Shown one piece after another: positions 46,896 to 59,505 of a stretch of 64,000 nt of DNA. The stretch's first letter is position 1, and every line of letters begins with the position of its first letter. The notes beneath the pieces were generated by a model. It searched no databases and was not told the DNA's origin. It worked only from the letters and a program-made list of their open reading frames with translations. The position numbers and the translations under genes are program-made. Source of the stretch: Echeneis naucrates (Eukaryota > Chordata > Actinopteri > Carangiformes > Echeneidae); contig NC_042520.1 of NCBI RefSeq assembly GCF_900963305.1, forward strand, positions 10,115,670-10,179,669, given 5' to 3'.

Positions 46896-49329
46896 TGTTT
46901 CTGGCCCTTTTCTTTTTCTTCTTCTCTTCAACTACTCCTGCTGATTCATCATCCACTCTCAGCATCACTGCCGTGGAGCATACAGGCGCCCGTTATCCAG
47001 TAGCTCAGATTGAAGGAAATATTAGAAGAAGCACACATAAGATCCTGTAGTAGCACTCTAGCCTCAATATACTTTAGATCTCTGTGTGTGTCTGTGTGTG
47101 CAGCCAAATAGCTTACCACCTCGCTTCTTTGGAACAACTTCCATCAGTCCAGACGTGCTTGCATGTGCAGATGTCTAGAATCACACACATCTATGAGTGG
47201 CGGGATGAACATGGCAGAAGAAGGGTGACCTTGAAAGATGTGGAAATACCCCCCAAAAAATCTGTCTTGGTATAGACAAGCCCACAGTGGGACATTTTTT
47301 TGTTCAGCTGCAGTTTGGATGTTGGACCCAAGAATTCCCAGTGGAATACAAGAGAACAGACAACCGGAATGATCATGCTAGCCTTAAGCAGGTAACCTAC
47401 AGTTACCTACAGATGCTACAGTGGAAGGTGTGACTTGGTGCCCACAAGGCCAGCGTTTGTGCAAAAGATCTGAAAAACATTGGGAACAGATCATTGGTGG
47501 ACACATACAAGCTCAGACATCAAAAGGACGTTGGACATGCACATGAACTGGCACCCCAGTGTGCACGAATCTATAGTTGAGCTGAACGCTGGGAGTGTAT
47601 CTGTGTGGTCTCCCCACTGAAAGACCCAGATGGGTTATCCCTGCATCCGTTTTCTCTCATTCAAAGCATATGACCACGGGCTGGCTCTCCGAGCCGCTTT
47701 CCGGCATTTGTTTAATTTGGCCTTTTGTCTCCATCTTTTCTCAGCACATCGATTGAAAGCAGCCTCTTTGCCTCTCTTTTAGGCAGTGAGGGGAATGACA
47801 ATAATGAGGCCTAGCGGCTCTCCACTGCTTCACACACACACAAACATTCATGCTTATAACACCAGGAACACTTCAAATGCCGATGCATACAGCTTCGCAC
47901 ACTCTATGCTGGGGCAAACACACCCACACAATCATATATGTACAAACACACACATACACATGCAATGTGAAATGAATGCAGGTAGCCATAAGCTTTTGTT
48001 CGTGCCACACTAAGTGTGCAGATTAATGTCCGTGGTTTGTATTTGCAATTTAATGCAAAGTCTTCATTATGTATTGTGTTATATGCCTGTGTTTAACATT
48101 TTATTATAATTCTGTCAACTTGATTGAAAAGATATTCTATATTGCAGAATGTGTCTTTGTTTTGTTTTTGTTCATCCTTAATCCATCTGCATAAAGAGTC
48201 ACACTGGGTGGCCGGCTGCATACGCAGCGGACAACTAAACCCATACCCATATGTATTGAATTTAAACAGAGACGGCTCACACTGGCAACAAAATGGGAGA
48301 CTATATACATTATAATGTGTAATTCAAACAATCAGTGCGTCAGTGTTGTCTGCAGCCTTCAGAAAACCAAGCAAACTGCAGTTCCCAGTGCAGTGAAAGG
48401 AAAACATGGCTGTTGTTGTTGCATGTTTGAGCTGGGAAAAAGTATTATTCATTTGGAAGATAACTTGTTGGTATTCTGGCTGAATGTCACGGTTTAACTC
48501 CATGTTAGTTTGTGGTTGCTTGGTTGCTGGGTGGGAATGGGGGATTTAAAATGTGACTGGTTCAGAAAAGATTGGGTAATGAGCAACTTGTCAGTGTGAC
48601 AAGCCAAAGCCTGAGCTAAGCTATCACGAAGATGACTCATAATGGCCGGTCAGGGAGTTAAAAAGCCATTTTTCACAACCTTTGAAAAAATATGTCCCCT
48701 ATTAAATTTTATCATCATAGCTCCATGAGAAACTGTGTCAGTACTCAGCCTTCCTGCTGATTGATGAATGGTCACCAAGGAAAAGTGTGCAGTCCAGACT
48801 CTGAATTATGTGTGTGTCTGCCTTAGAGCAAAAGAACTTCGATGTAGTGGCTAGTGTGATAAGCTCTGTATTTATGCTCTCCTAGAGTGAGATTATTTTT
48901 TTCCGCGCTCAAGTTCATTGTTCAGTGTTTGTTATTCCTGTCAATCAATGCTTCAATCACTACCTCTATGTCATAACATATTAATGACCAAGTATTAGCA
49001 TTAGCATTGTTGTTACTTTCTTTGTGTTATTTCAGACCTCTTATATGATAATGATATTTGTATTTACATTTAGCAATAAGCACAGTCTCCAGTGTGGAGA
49101 TTCTGAGCTGCAGCAAATTTGTAGTACTAAGCACCGGTTGGGTGGAGCCTATAGGAGATTTCTGAAGATGTCTTAGCAATCGGAAGAGCAGCGTTTTCGC
49201 CAGAGGAATGATGACTTGGTCTTCTGACTGTAGACCAGACACTGTGTGATAATGTGGAACAGGAGATGGTGTCCCAAAATCTTTGTGGCCTCAAATTAAT
49301 GTTGACCGTTCTTGACTTTAGAAGAATGG

Positions 49330-49697
49330 TTTGGCAGTTGGGAAATACACATTCAACTGAGACAACTGCTATGCCTGTTCTGAAAATTTCAAGTGGAATC
49401 CAATAGTCTGTTAGCTTAGCTTTGTAAGATTAAAATCTGTACGAAAACCAAAGTGAAAAAAATTACACGTTGTGGTTTTACAGTTGTTACACGCCTAATT
49501 ATCTGTTGGCTCTAAGCATTTGTAACCAGCAAAGACTGCAGGATGTCACTGCTACAGCCAAGAAATAGTCTGGCTCACAGCAATCTGTGAAATGGCACTT
49601 CCACCATTTTTATACAGATAGAACAAATATTAAGAATTAGAGGAACGTGTTACCTTTAAACTAGCTGGTGCTTCCAGTTTCCAGTCTTAAAGGAAAA
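49330..49697. repeat. degenerate MITE-like fish repeat sharing the TTAGCTTAGC end motif
   Basis: GTTAGCTTAGCTTTG, ATCTGTACGAAAACCAAAGTG, CACGTTGTGGTTTTAC, GCCAAGAAATAGTCTGG and, at the right, TTTTTATACAGAT...TTTCCAGTCTT occur in the order of a common teleost repeat. Its end motif is shared with the MITE at 38.6 kb. Non-coding and degenerate. Confidence 0.55.
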
Positions 49698-52600
49698 TTA
49701 AGATAACATGTATTTGGCTTGGCTACATGCATACCAAAGACAACTCTAACAACTATATTAATCAACTGTGCAAGAATGAGTTCCCAAAATTTCAAACAAC
49801 TCATTGAAGTTTATCTCAACTATTTCTATTCATGCATTTATTATTGGTTAAAACTAAAACACTCTCCAGGCCTCTTTTGTAATGCATTTTGTGAAAAAGC
49901 AAGCAAATATTTTGGGAAACTGTGAACCTCAGTACAGATTGCACTTGTGTTTGAGATTGCAAAGCACATTTGGACATTAGACCACTGGATAAAAAAAAAA
50001 CTGTTGATGGTAGAACTGAAGGAGCAAATGGACTTTAACTGAAAAGCTCCACTCATGTGGACATGCAAGATATCACAAACACATTCCAACAAAAGAGCTG
50101 TGGCACTGAGATGACTTTTTGGGGGCTTCGGGGGGTTACTTCTTGTGACCAGATTTTTCTCGTGTTAAAATGCAAAGTCTGCATCCCAGCTCTGTCCTAC
50201 ATCTAGGACAGAATAATATACATTCAAATGTCCCAATCTTGTGTCAGTATCGAACATCAGTGTGTTTTGTATCCACACAGTCTACATTGTGCTGTGATGC
50301 TAGCCCTGTTCTAGCCTCCAGTGTCTTAGTAACCTATAGAAGTCCCTTGCTAACTATATAACATTTTATAATCTCTAATATCCAGCCATGACCTTGTGTA
50401 TGATGTAGAGCATACATCGGAAATGTATTTGTAACTTCATTTTAGCTGTAATTCGTAATGAATCTCTCCTCTGCAAATACATTGTACTACTGTAGCCTAT
50501 GTATAAAGAAAAATCTACACTCTTTTTTGCTGCTACACCATTTGTGCCCTATTATGATGTCTTTATAGAAAACAATGCATTTTTATGTTGTGTTCATATA
50601 TAATCTTAATCGATTCAATGTCTACATGAACGTGTATACTGCATCGTCGAATATATTGAAAATGAAACCAGGACACAACAGTGATGTTACAGATGTTATT
50701 AAAGGAAATGTCTTATTTTTCATATAAACCTCTCATTTTGTTCCCGTTGCTGCTTATCTGTGCTCTTGTCCCTGTGTCTAATGTCCCTCTGGGCGAACCT
50801 CAGCTGCCCTCCCTTTCCTCCGACCCCTGTTTCTTTTACTTTAATCCCTCATTTGACAGTAATGAAAGGCAAACAGGCATTTTTGATTACACTGCCACCC
50901 TGTTGTGACGTGATGTTATGAGACATAATATTGTTCCCTCTCCTCCTCTCATCTGCATTGCTGAGTCAGAAGTGCGTCAAGTACAAAGGTGTTCAACCCC
51001 ACACTGCGTGGAAAACTACTCATTTGCTCACATGCTGTTACGAGGTATTGGCTCTTTATTTGAGTGTGTCCATGTTATACAGCTTTATAGTTACCCCTAC
51101 ATTTTTTACATTTTGAGAGCTATATCATCTGGCAAAGCCTGCACATATATAAAAAAGTAATGTAAGAATTGGCTTGAGGCCACAAACTGGGAAATAATGT
51201 TGATAGCAGCCTATTTCAGCCACAAGTACTGGCTATAAACGGATACATTATCATACAAACATTAACGATTGTATGATAAGGTATAATGGCAGTGGTTTTA
51301 TTTGGTCATCAAATACTCCTTAATTTATATGGAGGCTTTAGTGGGTCCATTTGGAGGATGAGAGAATGAGTGGATGGGAAGGGGGAGCCAATCAAAGTAG
51401 GAAAAGAAGATCAAGAAAAGATAGAAAATCATAAGACAAAAAAGGGAATTAAGAAGATGAGGAAATGAGAGAATAGGAGCTAAGGCTGCTGCCAAGCTCT
51501 CTGTCTGGAAGGGCATTATGCCAGTACTAAATATAGCTACAAGATTAGAGACAGAGGGAGGGAGAAAGAGAGAAGGACATTGTGGCTCATCCAATATATT
51601 TCAGAAAATATGCCTTTATTCCGAAGTCTTCTTTTTGAAGCTCTGCCCAAAACTGTCTCCTAACGGAGGGACAAAAACTCTCTGTTCTTGTGCCTATTGG
51701 TTATTTCTCTCTCGTCATGCATTTATTTTCAGTGAGTTTCTCTCTCATGTATCTCCTCTCGCCTGCCTCCTCCCGTCCCTCTGCACAACTTCGTCATCTG
51801 TCTCCCTCTGTCTTGTATCAGGACTTCCTGTATTTTTCCACCTTGTGTTCTCAGCATTCATAGTTGTGTTTTTCTAATAATTCCAGCCGTAGTTTCCTCC
51901 CTAGGTTTGTAGCAGCAGCTGTGTTGAAGCAGGTACTGAATGCTATCTGGTCTGTGTGTGTGTGTGTGTGTCTGTGTGTGTTGTCAGATAATATCAGCGC
52001 TTTTCACTCTTTCTGTGTGTGTGAGAAAGAGAGCGGGAGATTCATTATGTACAGTATAAAGAGTCCTGTCTGTTTTTGAACATCTCGTGAACACAGAAAA
52101 CCTTTTTTATTTTATTTTACAGAACAAACAAACAGTGTTATCTCCAACAGAAACATGGATCCACAGGCCTTGTCTCTCTCAATCCATTGAAGGACATCAA
52201 CCACGATGAAAGATTTTACATTTCTCTTTGACTACATGGGAAACAGTATCTGTCCAGTCAGCATGTTGAGAATATAAAGTTCATACGACAGCCTTTATAC
52301 GATTGTAGTGATTCAGAATGTTTTAAAAAGGATTTTACTACACAAACATACGTTATATTGCATGATACAGACACCAGGAATAAGTATACATTCTGCTTTC
52401 ATTGAATATTAGAGTCAACACACAAACATGCTCTCAATGTTTACCATGTTCATGATTATATAACTGATGAGGAATTAACTTAAATTATAGCTAAGGCTGA
52501 TAAATCAAATTTCATACAATATCTAAAAAGCAAAACTCAGTTTAAGGATCATTAAAATTAATCCTCTGTGGATGAAAAACATTGGTTTAAATTTGTGTCT

Positions 52601-53524
52601 CAAGGTATTAAATTACTGCTGAAATACTTGGTCCAACCAAACAGCAGATCATGTATTTCACAGACCATATTATGGCTAAAAAATAAAGACTTCAAAGGTA
52701 AATATGACAGAATTAGATATGTTTGAAAACAATAATAACATTAAAAACTGGAAAAGGGGAAACTAATTTTCTCCGTTGGGATGTGGGTAGTATTTCTCAT
52801 CAGATTGAAACATGTAATTATGTGTGAAAGCATAAAGAGGACTCTTTTGATAAAGAGCTATGTTTGGTGGACTATAAAAGATGAAAAGGCTGTAGATGAA
52901 GGGTGAGCTGTGGTGCAGGGCATAGGGGGAGGCTAGAAGAATGGGGGTTTTTGTGGTTGGGGGTCTAGCAGGTAAATAGGTGAGGACATAGTTGTGGTCT
53001 GGCGTGCTCGGTCCTGTCAGGCTGGAGGATGCGGGTACCAGTAGGAGTGAGAGGAGATCAGAGAGCCTGCTGAATGTTATCTCTCTCTCTCCCCATACCA
53101 TACTGTACATGCAGGTCGACTCACCTGAGACAGCAGCCAATCACATTCTCTCTCTCTGTCAGTCGATTCATTCCTCTATTCCAACTAACTGAAAGGTTTA
53201 TTTCTGTTTCATAGGCCTAACATCGCTAATGACCCATCATGTTTTATGATGTTAAATGCACTTTGTCCCTAGGATGATAATGTAATTTTGATAACTTGTA
53301 GTATTATCAACCACAGGTCTCCAACAGGCTCAAAACGATCCTCTTGATGTTCACATATTTCATTTGAGGATGTTAAACATTGTAAATGGCTAATACAATA
53401 TAATATATATTATTCACAAATTTTAAATACATGTTTTAAAATAAATTATCAAACCTATTACATTTTATCCACTTCAAATGTAACCTTCATGCACACCCTA
53501 ATCTGAAAAATACTCCATGGATCT

Positions 53525-53670
53525 ATTATTTAGTGTGGCGTGTTGGTGCACTGTCTCCTCACAGCAAAGGGCCCTCTGTGTGTAAATTGGCACCTCCATG
53601 TACTCCATTTTCCTCACACAGTCCAAAGACATGTAGATTATGTTAACTGGCAGCTCTTAATCTTTAGAGA
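53525..53670 (+). repeat. degenerate SINE-like repeat, relative of the 20.4 kb copy
   Basis: TGGTGCACTGTCTCCTCACAGCAAAGGG followed by TACTCCATTTTCCTCACACAG, TCCAAAGACATG and TTAACTGGC keeps the order of the fish repeat copied at 20.4 kb on the other strand. It is more damaged in the tRNA-like head. Confidence 0.5.
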
Positions 53671-54269
53671 CTTTAAGTATGCAGCCTTCTTTAAAAGCTC
53701 AAGTCAACACTCTCACATGCTGATGTTGTCATATTATTGATTAGCAATGAAAACAAAATATCACAACACAAAGTGTCCCAATTTTCACAACAAACTATTC
53801 AATACTTTTTGGGACATTTAACTCAAAACCACATATGTTGAATCATCAAAATCAGCAGCATTCATTGTTGGCGGTTGAAAAATGTTGGTTTTAAAATTCG
53901 CTGCCAGGTGCCAGAGTGAATCTTACTTTAGCTCTAGGCCTTCAGCTGTTTCAGTCCGGATCAATGATCAGGCAGGTTTCTCCTTTCTTTTAAATTCATT
54001 TCAAACTGCTAAAACCTGCCAAACACCACGAAAACTGTGACAGAAGAGACGTGGTGGTGCTTTAAAGGTGGTCACTGATCACACCGCCTATGGGTTTGAC
54101 TTTGTGTGTGCTGCGCTTTATTTTTTGAGAATAACCTCATTGCATCATAATTTCTCCTTGAATGTCTGAGAGCTCTCCAGTTTTGTTCCTCTGAGGTGCT
54201 GTGGGCTGGCTGTCAGCGGACAGGAGACACCTGGTGGTCTCTCTCTGCACCTGCGGGAACTTTCCGCCT

Positions 54270-54958
54270 CGGTAAAGTAGACGTGGCAGTGACGTCAATG
54301 CCGGAAATGACCCGGATCGGAACTTTAACTCCAGGGTTGATTAGTTTTCACTAGAAACATCGAGAGCTTTCAAAATATGATCTAATGTCGATTCGAGTAA
54401 GTTGGAGCCAATTGATTGTTGTCTGTTACATTACGTGAAGCCCCACAGGGCTGATTTTGGTCGACTTTGGTGGCGGCAAAGCAAAAGAGACCGTGAGGGA
54501 AGCCAGGTTAGCTTTCTGAGCTAACGTTAGCCGGTGGTTAGCCGGTGGGGATGATCAGCTGTCTCGTTACGGGCGGCCTTCGCCTCCTGAGCCGGCTCAC
54601 ACTTTGGATAATCATCCTTACCTAATAATGTGCATATTTATCTCACCGGTGGCTTTTAGTGAGTGGTCTTTGCTGTTTGCTGTGTGTTTGCTGCTTGTTG
54701 TGGTTTAGTTCTGTCGCCGTCGTGTTGTCGGCTGAACCGAGCTGCGAGCTAACGGCGGCGGCTGTTTTTCGCCAACCGAGACCAAATTCAAACAAAGACT
54801 GAGTGTGATCTCCGTCCGTCCTGTCTTCAGACGTGTGTATGCCTATGTCCATGAAGGATACCCCGCCTCGGCTGTGAGTCCCTTCGTGTTGATCCACCGC
54901 AGAGCCTGAGGAGGATTTCTGGTCTACATCGGGCTGCGGACCTTTCCCCGGCGGCAGG
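54270..54958 (+). promoter_or_regulatory. stx5 promoter and 5' UTR
   Basis: CG-rich. GACGTGGCA (CREB3/XBP1-like core) at about 54,280-54,288 is followed two bases later by a full CRE TGACGTCA at 54290-54297 and an ETS-type CCGGAA at 54,301. A 12-codon upstream ORF (54839-54877) precedes the main ATG. The main frame has a stop 23 codons upstream (54890-54892), so no in-frame Met exists before the chosen start in this exon. Confidence 0.55.
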
Positions 54959-57900
54959 ATGACGTGCCGTGACAGGACGCTTGAGTTCCAGTCAGCCTGT
55001 AAATCTCTGCAGGGCAGACAGGTATGTTTGGACCGGACACACAACCCCTCAGCGCGTTATTAAGCATAAATATAAACTTAGTACCTTCTTCCCACTTTCT
55101 AACATTTGCATTTCTCGATAGACTGATGTGCTTTTACTTGAGCTTCTTGTGACGCTGATGGATTTTGGTTTGGTTCCTTTTGGTTTTGGTTCCTCTTAGG
55201 CCTTCTTAGTCTAACATAATCTTTATTTGTTGTTGTTAAGGCAAATCTCCCGTTTCCGGTCAGTCGTTTTTTATAAACCTTTTAGTGCCAATACCGATTT
55301 AAAAGTGAAAAATTAAACTAGCCCTCCTGGAAGTACACATAAATGTATTTCTTGTCAGGAAGTTACAGAGCTTAGTGAAAGTCCAATGCAGTTCCCTTTA
55401 ACTTGACCAATTTATTAGTCCACTGTCAATAGTGAAGAAACCTGTTGTCACATTCCCATAATTACTCCAAAGCCTCTTATTTCTGGCTTTGCCCCTCTGT
55501 ATATTTTATTTCTCTCGCAGAATGGAGTCCAGCCCAGCAAACCAGCTCTCAGCGCTCTCAAGCAGCGCAGTGACTTTACAGTTATGGCCAAGTAAGTTCC
55601 TCATAAACTGTACCTGGCCTTTTATGTTGACTTTGGGGTGTTGCATTATTTTTTTTCCACCAAAATTGTCCTCATCCCTTATTAGACCCAATTTTATTTT
55701 TCTTGTGGGGGGGTGAATTTGGAAATGTAATTGGATCAAAGATGGTAGTTCATCTTAACCCAACAGACAGAATTTAAATTGATCCTATCTTCTTCTGTAG
55801 CCCATGATAAAAACCATTACAAATAAATTTTCAAGGGTAACAAAGGAAGATAAATTGTTGTTTTTTCTTGTAGGAGAATTGGAAAAGACCTTAGCAATAC
55901 ATTTGCCAAACTGGAAAAGCTCACTATTTGTAAGTGCTCCTTTATTGTTCCTTTATTGTTCTATTAGTATCAACTAGAATCTTCCAAAAACCCTAACTTT
56001 GTTTGTGATATTTGCAAAACTTTCTGCATAGTGGCAAAAAGAAAATCTCTCTTTGACGACAAGGCCGTGGAGATTGAAGAGCTAACGTACATCATTAAAC
56101 AAGTGAGTCCCATTGTTAATATCCCATGAAATGTGGTTTTGAAAACATCTTATTTTTGAATAGAGGGGTAATCCGCAACACTCTAAATATTATTGAAGTC
56201 TCCTTTACCTGTCCTCTGTTAATGTTTTAAGGACATCAACAGTCTAAACAAACAGATAGCTCAGCTGCAGGACTTGGTGAGGTCCCGCGGTGCTCCAGGT
56301 GGCCGGCACGTCCAAAGCCACTCTAACACTATTGTGGTGTCATTACAGGTATGCTCAATAAGGTCCTATGCATATAGTTTTGTATATATTTTTTTTTCCA
56401 AAAATGATTCAAATTCTGCTAACCTGCTTTTATATTTATGCTTTTTTTTGCCAAGCATTTTCTTACATTTTGATCTTTGAGCTATTCTTTATTATCCACA
56501 TTCTACAGTCCAAACTGGCTTCGATGTCAAATGACTTCAAATCAGTCCTAGAAGTCAGAACAGAGGTGAGAGATACTTTAGATTTGGTATGCTTGTTTTG
56601 ATGCTGTCCATTAATTCTATTTGCACATGTCTTTTATTTCTGTTAAGCACATTGAAGGAATTTTATGTGTGAATATGTGCCTGACATTTCTTTAATGTCC
56701 TTTCTTTAATATTAAAATAATTTTATTATAAATGAAGTTGTGAATTGGACACAGGGTTTGTTTAAACTGATGGATTTCCCTTCAATCATTCCATGATTTC
56801 CTGCAGAACCTGAAGCAGCAGCGCAGCAGGAGAGAGCAGTTTTCCCAGCCTCCTGTCTCTGCTTCTCCTCTGATGGCCAATAACTTTAGTAAGTGTAAAA
56901 CTTCAGCTTCCTGCTCATAGTTGCTCACTGAGATTTTTGATGAAAGGGTCTTGCATTTAAGTAATGGACAAAACAGGTAATTAAAGCATGCAAAGGTATA
57001 TTTTCTCAAGGGGGTGTTCACTCTATACTGATATCGTTGGTGGGAAAAGTTCAGATCCACAATATAAAAAAAAAAAAAAAAAATTCTGACACTACAATTT
57101 TTACAACTCATACTTTGTTTTTAGCTTTGTCAATACCAAAGTGCAGCTGTCTTAGATGAAATTACTTCATAACACATAAAATGGTTAAAATAAATGTGTT
57201 TCTGTTGTTCCACTCTGTTTTCGTAGTGACTGTTAATAAAGTCTACCTTCACAAATTATGTCCTGGTTTATGTGCAATTCCTCTAGAGATTACACCTATT
57301 GAGCAAAGTGTAGCAAAAACCCTTTCCTGGATTCCCTGCTGTTCATCCAATTATTCAAAAGCTGTGCTGGTAGTTTTAAAAAAAGTGAGGAATAGAGTGA
57401 ACACACCTATATTGTGACTTTGTTTTGGCATGAAGGCAATATTTGACATGTCTGGCTCCTGCTTAGTTTACCATTTTTCTAAATAAATATCTAAACAGAT
57501 TACTTACCAGAGACCCTAAAGTTAACACAGGGGGCTCAGATGCTTCTGCACACATTCATGCTGCCAGTAAAATGTTCATGAACAGCCTGTACTACTTCTT
57601 TATTTTTTAATTTCAAGCAAAGTGCTTCTTACAAACCCCTTAAAGACATACATGAGATGGGAATGATTAATGTTTGAAATGATTCAAATGAAATGATTTC
57701 AAATTGGTCTTGCTGAAAAATAACTTTTTCTACAGAGATGATACAAGAACTTCATGACTCACAATAGCATTCATTAAATTTTACTTTTGACAGTTTATTA
57801 TTGTCCATATGTGACTAAGGTGCTGGCCAACAGTAATGTACTTTGAAACAGAGATTTTAATGTATTTGTAAACAAAAGGATAACCAAATATTGAACTGTA

Positions 57901-59265
57901 GAAACAAACAGATCTATTATTATTGCAATTTAAGTATTTTCCAGTGCATCGTTTGTTTTTGTTTTTTTTATCCAATGGTGTGATGTTGACAGTGGGCACA
58001 TTGCTGGAAATATATTCAGAAAAAGTACAGGTTGAACATAAACTTTGACTGCCAGTTTACATTTCAAAACAACAGCTGTTGTAATAGGGAACTGCTCGAA
58101 GTCCTTGTGAATGATTATTACTGTATTTGGTCATCTATAATGCAAAAATTAAAAAATATTTTAGGGAGCCGCAAAAAAGGGGCCCAGGAGCCGCATGCAG
58201 CTCGTGAGCCGCGCAATGACTACCAGGGCTATACCACCTCAAATTTAAAAGGTATTTCCCTGGAACGTTTGACTCTCCCAGTGGGTATAACTAGCTATTG
58301 TATGTGCCCGCTGTTCTCACTGCTTTTCCCCTCTACCATTCAGCATTTCTGCCCAGTCTTGTTCAACATTTGTTTGTCTTTTGCTTGTTGTCTCTCTTCA
58401 GAAAGCTCAGTCCTGATGCAGGATGAGTCTCGGAGTCTAGGGGATGTGGCCATCGACATGGACTCTCAGACCAATCCCCTGCAACTGCAGCTGATTGATG
58501 AGCAGGTAGAGTAAAACGTTTGGTTTTTTTAGTTTTTATTTGTAAATGTATATAAATATAAAGAACTCCTATTGCCTTTGTCATTTAAGGACTCATACAT
58601 CCAGAGTCGTGCAGACACCATGCAGAACATTGAGAGCACCATTGTGGAACTGGGCTCTATATTCCAACAGCTGGCACACATGGTCAAGGAACAAGAGGAG
58701 ACAATCCAGAGGTAAGACAGAAACAGATGAAACATCAAGAACAGAAGAGTCATAGAATCCAAAGGAGAAAAAGAATGTTTTAACTGTGAATAAGAAGCCT
58801 TGTAGAGAGAAATATGCATGTGTCTTGAACATGAAATCATACTACTTTATTTACAGAAATACTTTGGTCTGTTTTTGTAATTTGCTCTAGAAATTTTAGC
58901 ATGATAACATGGTACAATCTCATCTCAATTAATCAATCAAGGTCTGAATTAACAGTTTTTGTTCATAACAGATTAAGTTTTTTTTGTGATTACTGAACTA
59001 GTATTTTTGTCTTTGAAATGTCAAAAATAAAAGATTAATAAACAGAAATGCATTATTTCCTCCTATCCCAGTGTCACTGATCTACCTACCATGGCTCTTT
59101 TATAGGATCGATGCAAATGTTGAGGACACACAGCTGAATGTGGAGGCTGCCCACACTGAGATCCTCAAATACTTCCAATCAGTCTCCTCCAATCGCTGGC
59201 TGATGATCAAGATTTTTCTTGTTCTAATCGTCTTCTTCATCGTCTTTGTCGTCTTCTTTGCCTGA
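54959..59265 (+). CDS. stx5: syntaxin-5, ER-Golgi Qa-SNARE
   Basis: A tail-anchored Qa-SNARE for fusion of ER-derived and intra-Golgi carriers. Ten exons (54959-55021, 55521-55591, 55874-55929, 56032-56102, 56232-56348, 56509-56565, 56807-56888, 58402-58505, 58590-58711, 59106-59265) give 300 residues. The N-terminus MTCRDRTLEFQSACKSLQ matches the human short-isoform start (MSCRDRTQEF). The Habc region includes KRIGKDLSNTFAKLEKLTIL and LTYIIKQDINSLNKQIAQLQ. The SNARE motif runs about 208-270, with the central-layer glutamine at Q242 (VKEQEETIQR). The membrane anchor is about 279-300. The region encoded by exon 7 and exon 8 is the least conserved. In human STX5 lies at 11q12.3, in the block of TMEM179B and HNRNPUL2. 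I see nothing broken. Confidence 0.95.
58085..58240. repeat. hAT-like repeat end fragment
   Basis: In stx5 intron 7, GGAGCCGCATGCAGCTCGTGAGCCGCG preceded by a run of AT-rich sequence resembles the GAGCCGC-rich ends of hAT-type elements seen in vertebrates. Only one end is visible. Non-coding fragment. Confidence 0.4.
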
Positions 59266-59499
59266 TGAAAGGAGAATTGTCCTTTGGGGAAAGCACATCG
59301 AATGAGGGGAACCTAAAGTTAAGATGGACTGAGAGCATGAGTCCAGTTGTATTTGAAGGACAGGCTTCTCTATCAAAGTGATGGTTTGACGGAACTTTAG
59401 GATCCACTCATTATTACAGACGTGTCAGTTATTCTGAAGCCACAGACTCAATCGTAATTGGAGACTTCAGCGAAGAAGGAAGCTGCTGAACTCTGTCCA

Positions 59500-59505
59500 A
59501 ATAAA
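59500..59505 (+). terminator. stx5 proximal polyadenylation signal
   Basis: AATAAA 235 bases after the stx5 stop. A second AATAAA at 60441-60446 may give a longer transcript. Confidence 0.55.

Larger units (their letters stand above)
46896..54200. other. vegfb 3' UTR and gene-poor interval
   Basis: About 7.3 kb with no exon I can recognise. The first part must be vegfb 3' UTR, with an end signal not fixed. FKBP2, the next human gene after VEGFB, was not found. The interval holds the repeats at 49.3 kb and 53.5 kb, and GT/CA tracts near 47,830 and 51,955-51,985. Frames near 50.7 kb (75 codons) and 52.8-53.1 kb (125 codons, minus) have no known homologue by eye. Confidence 0.5.
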
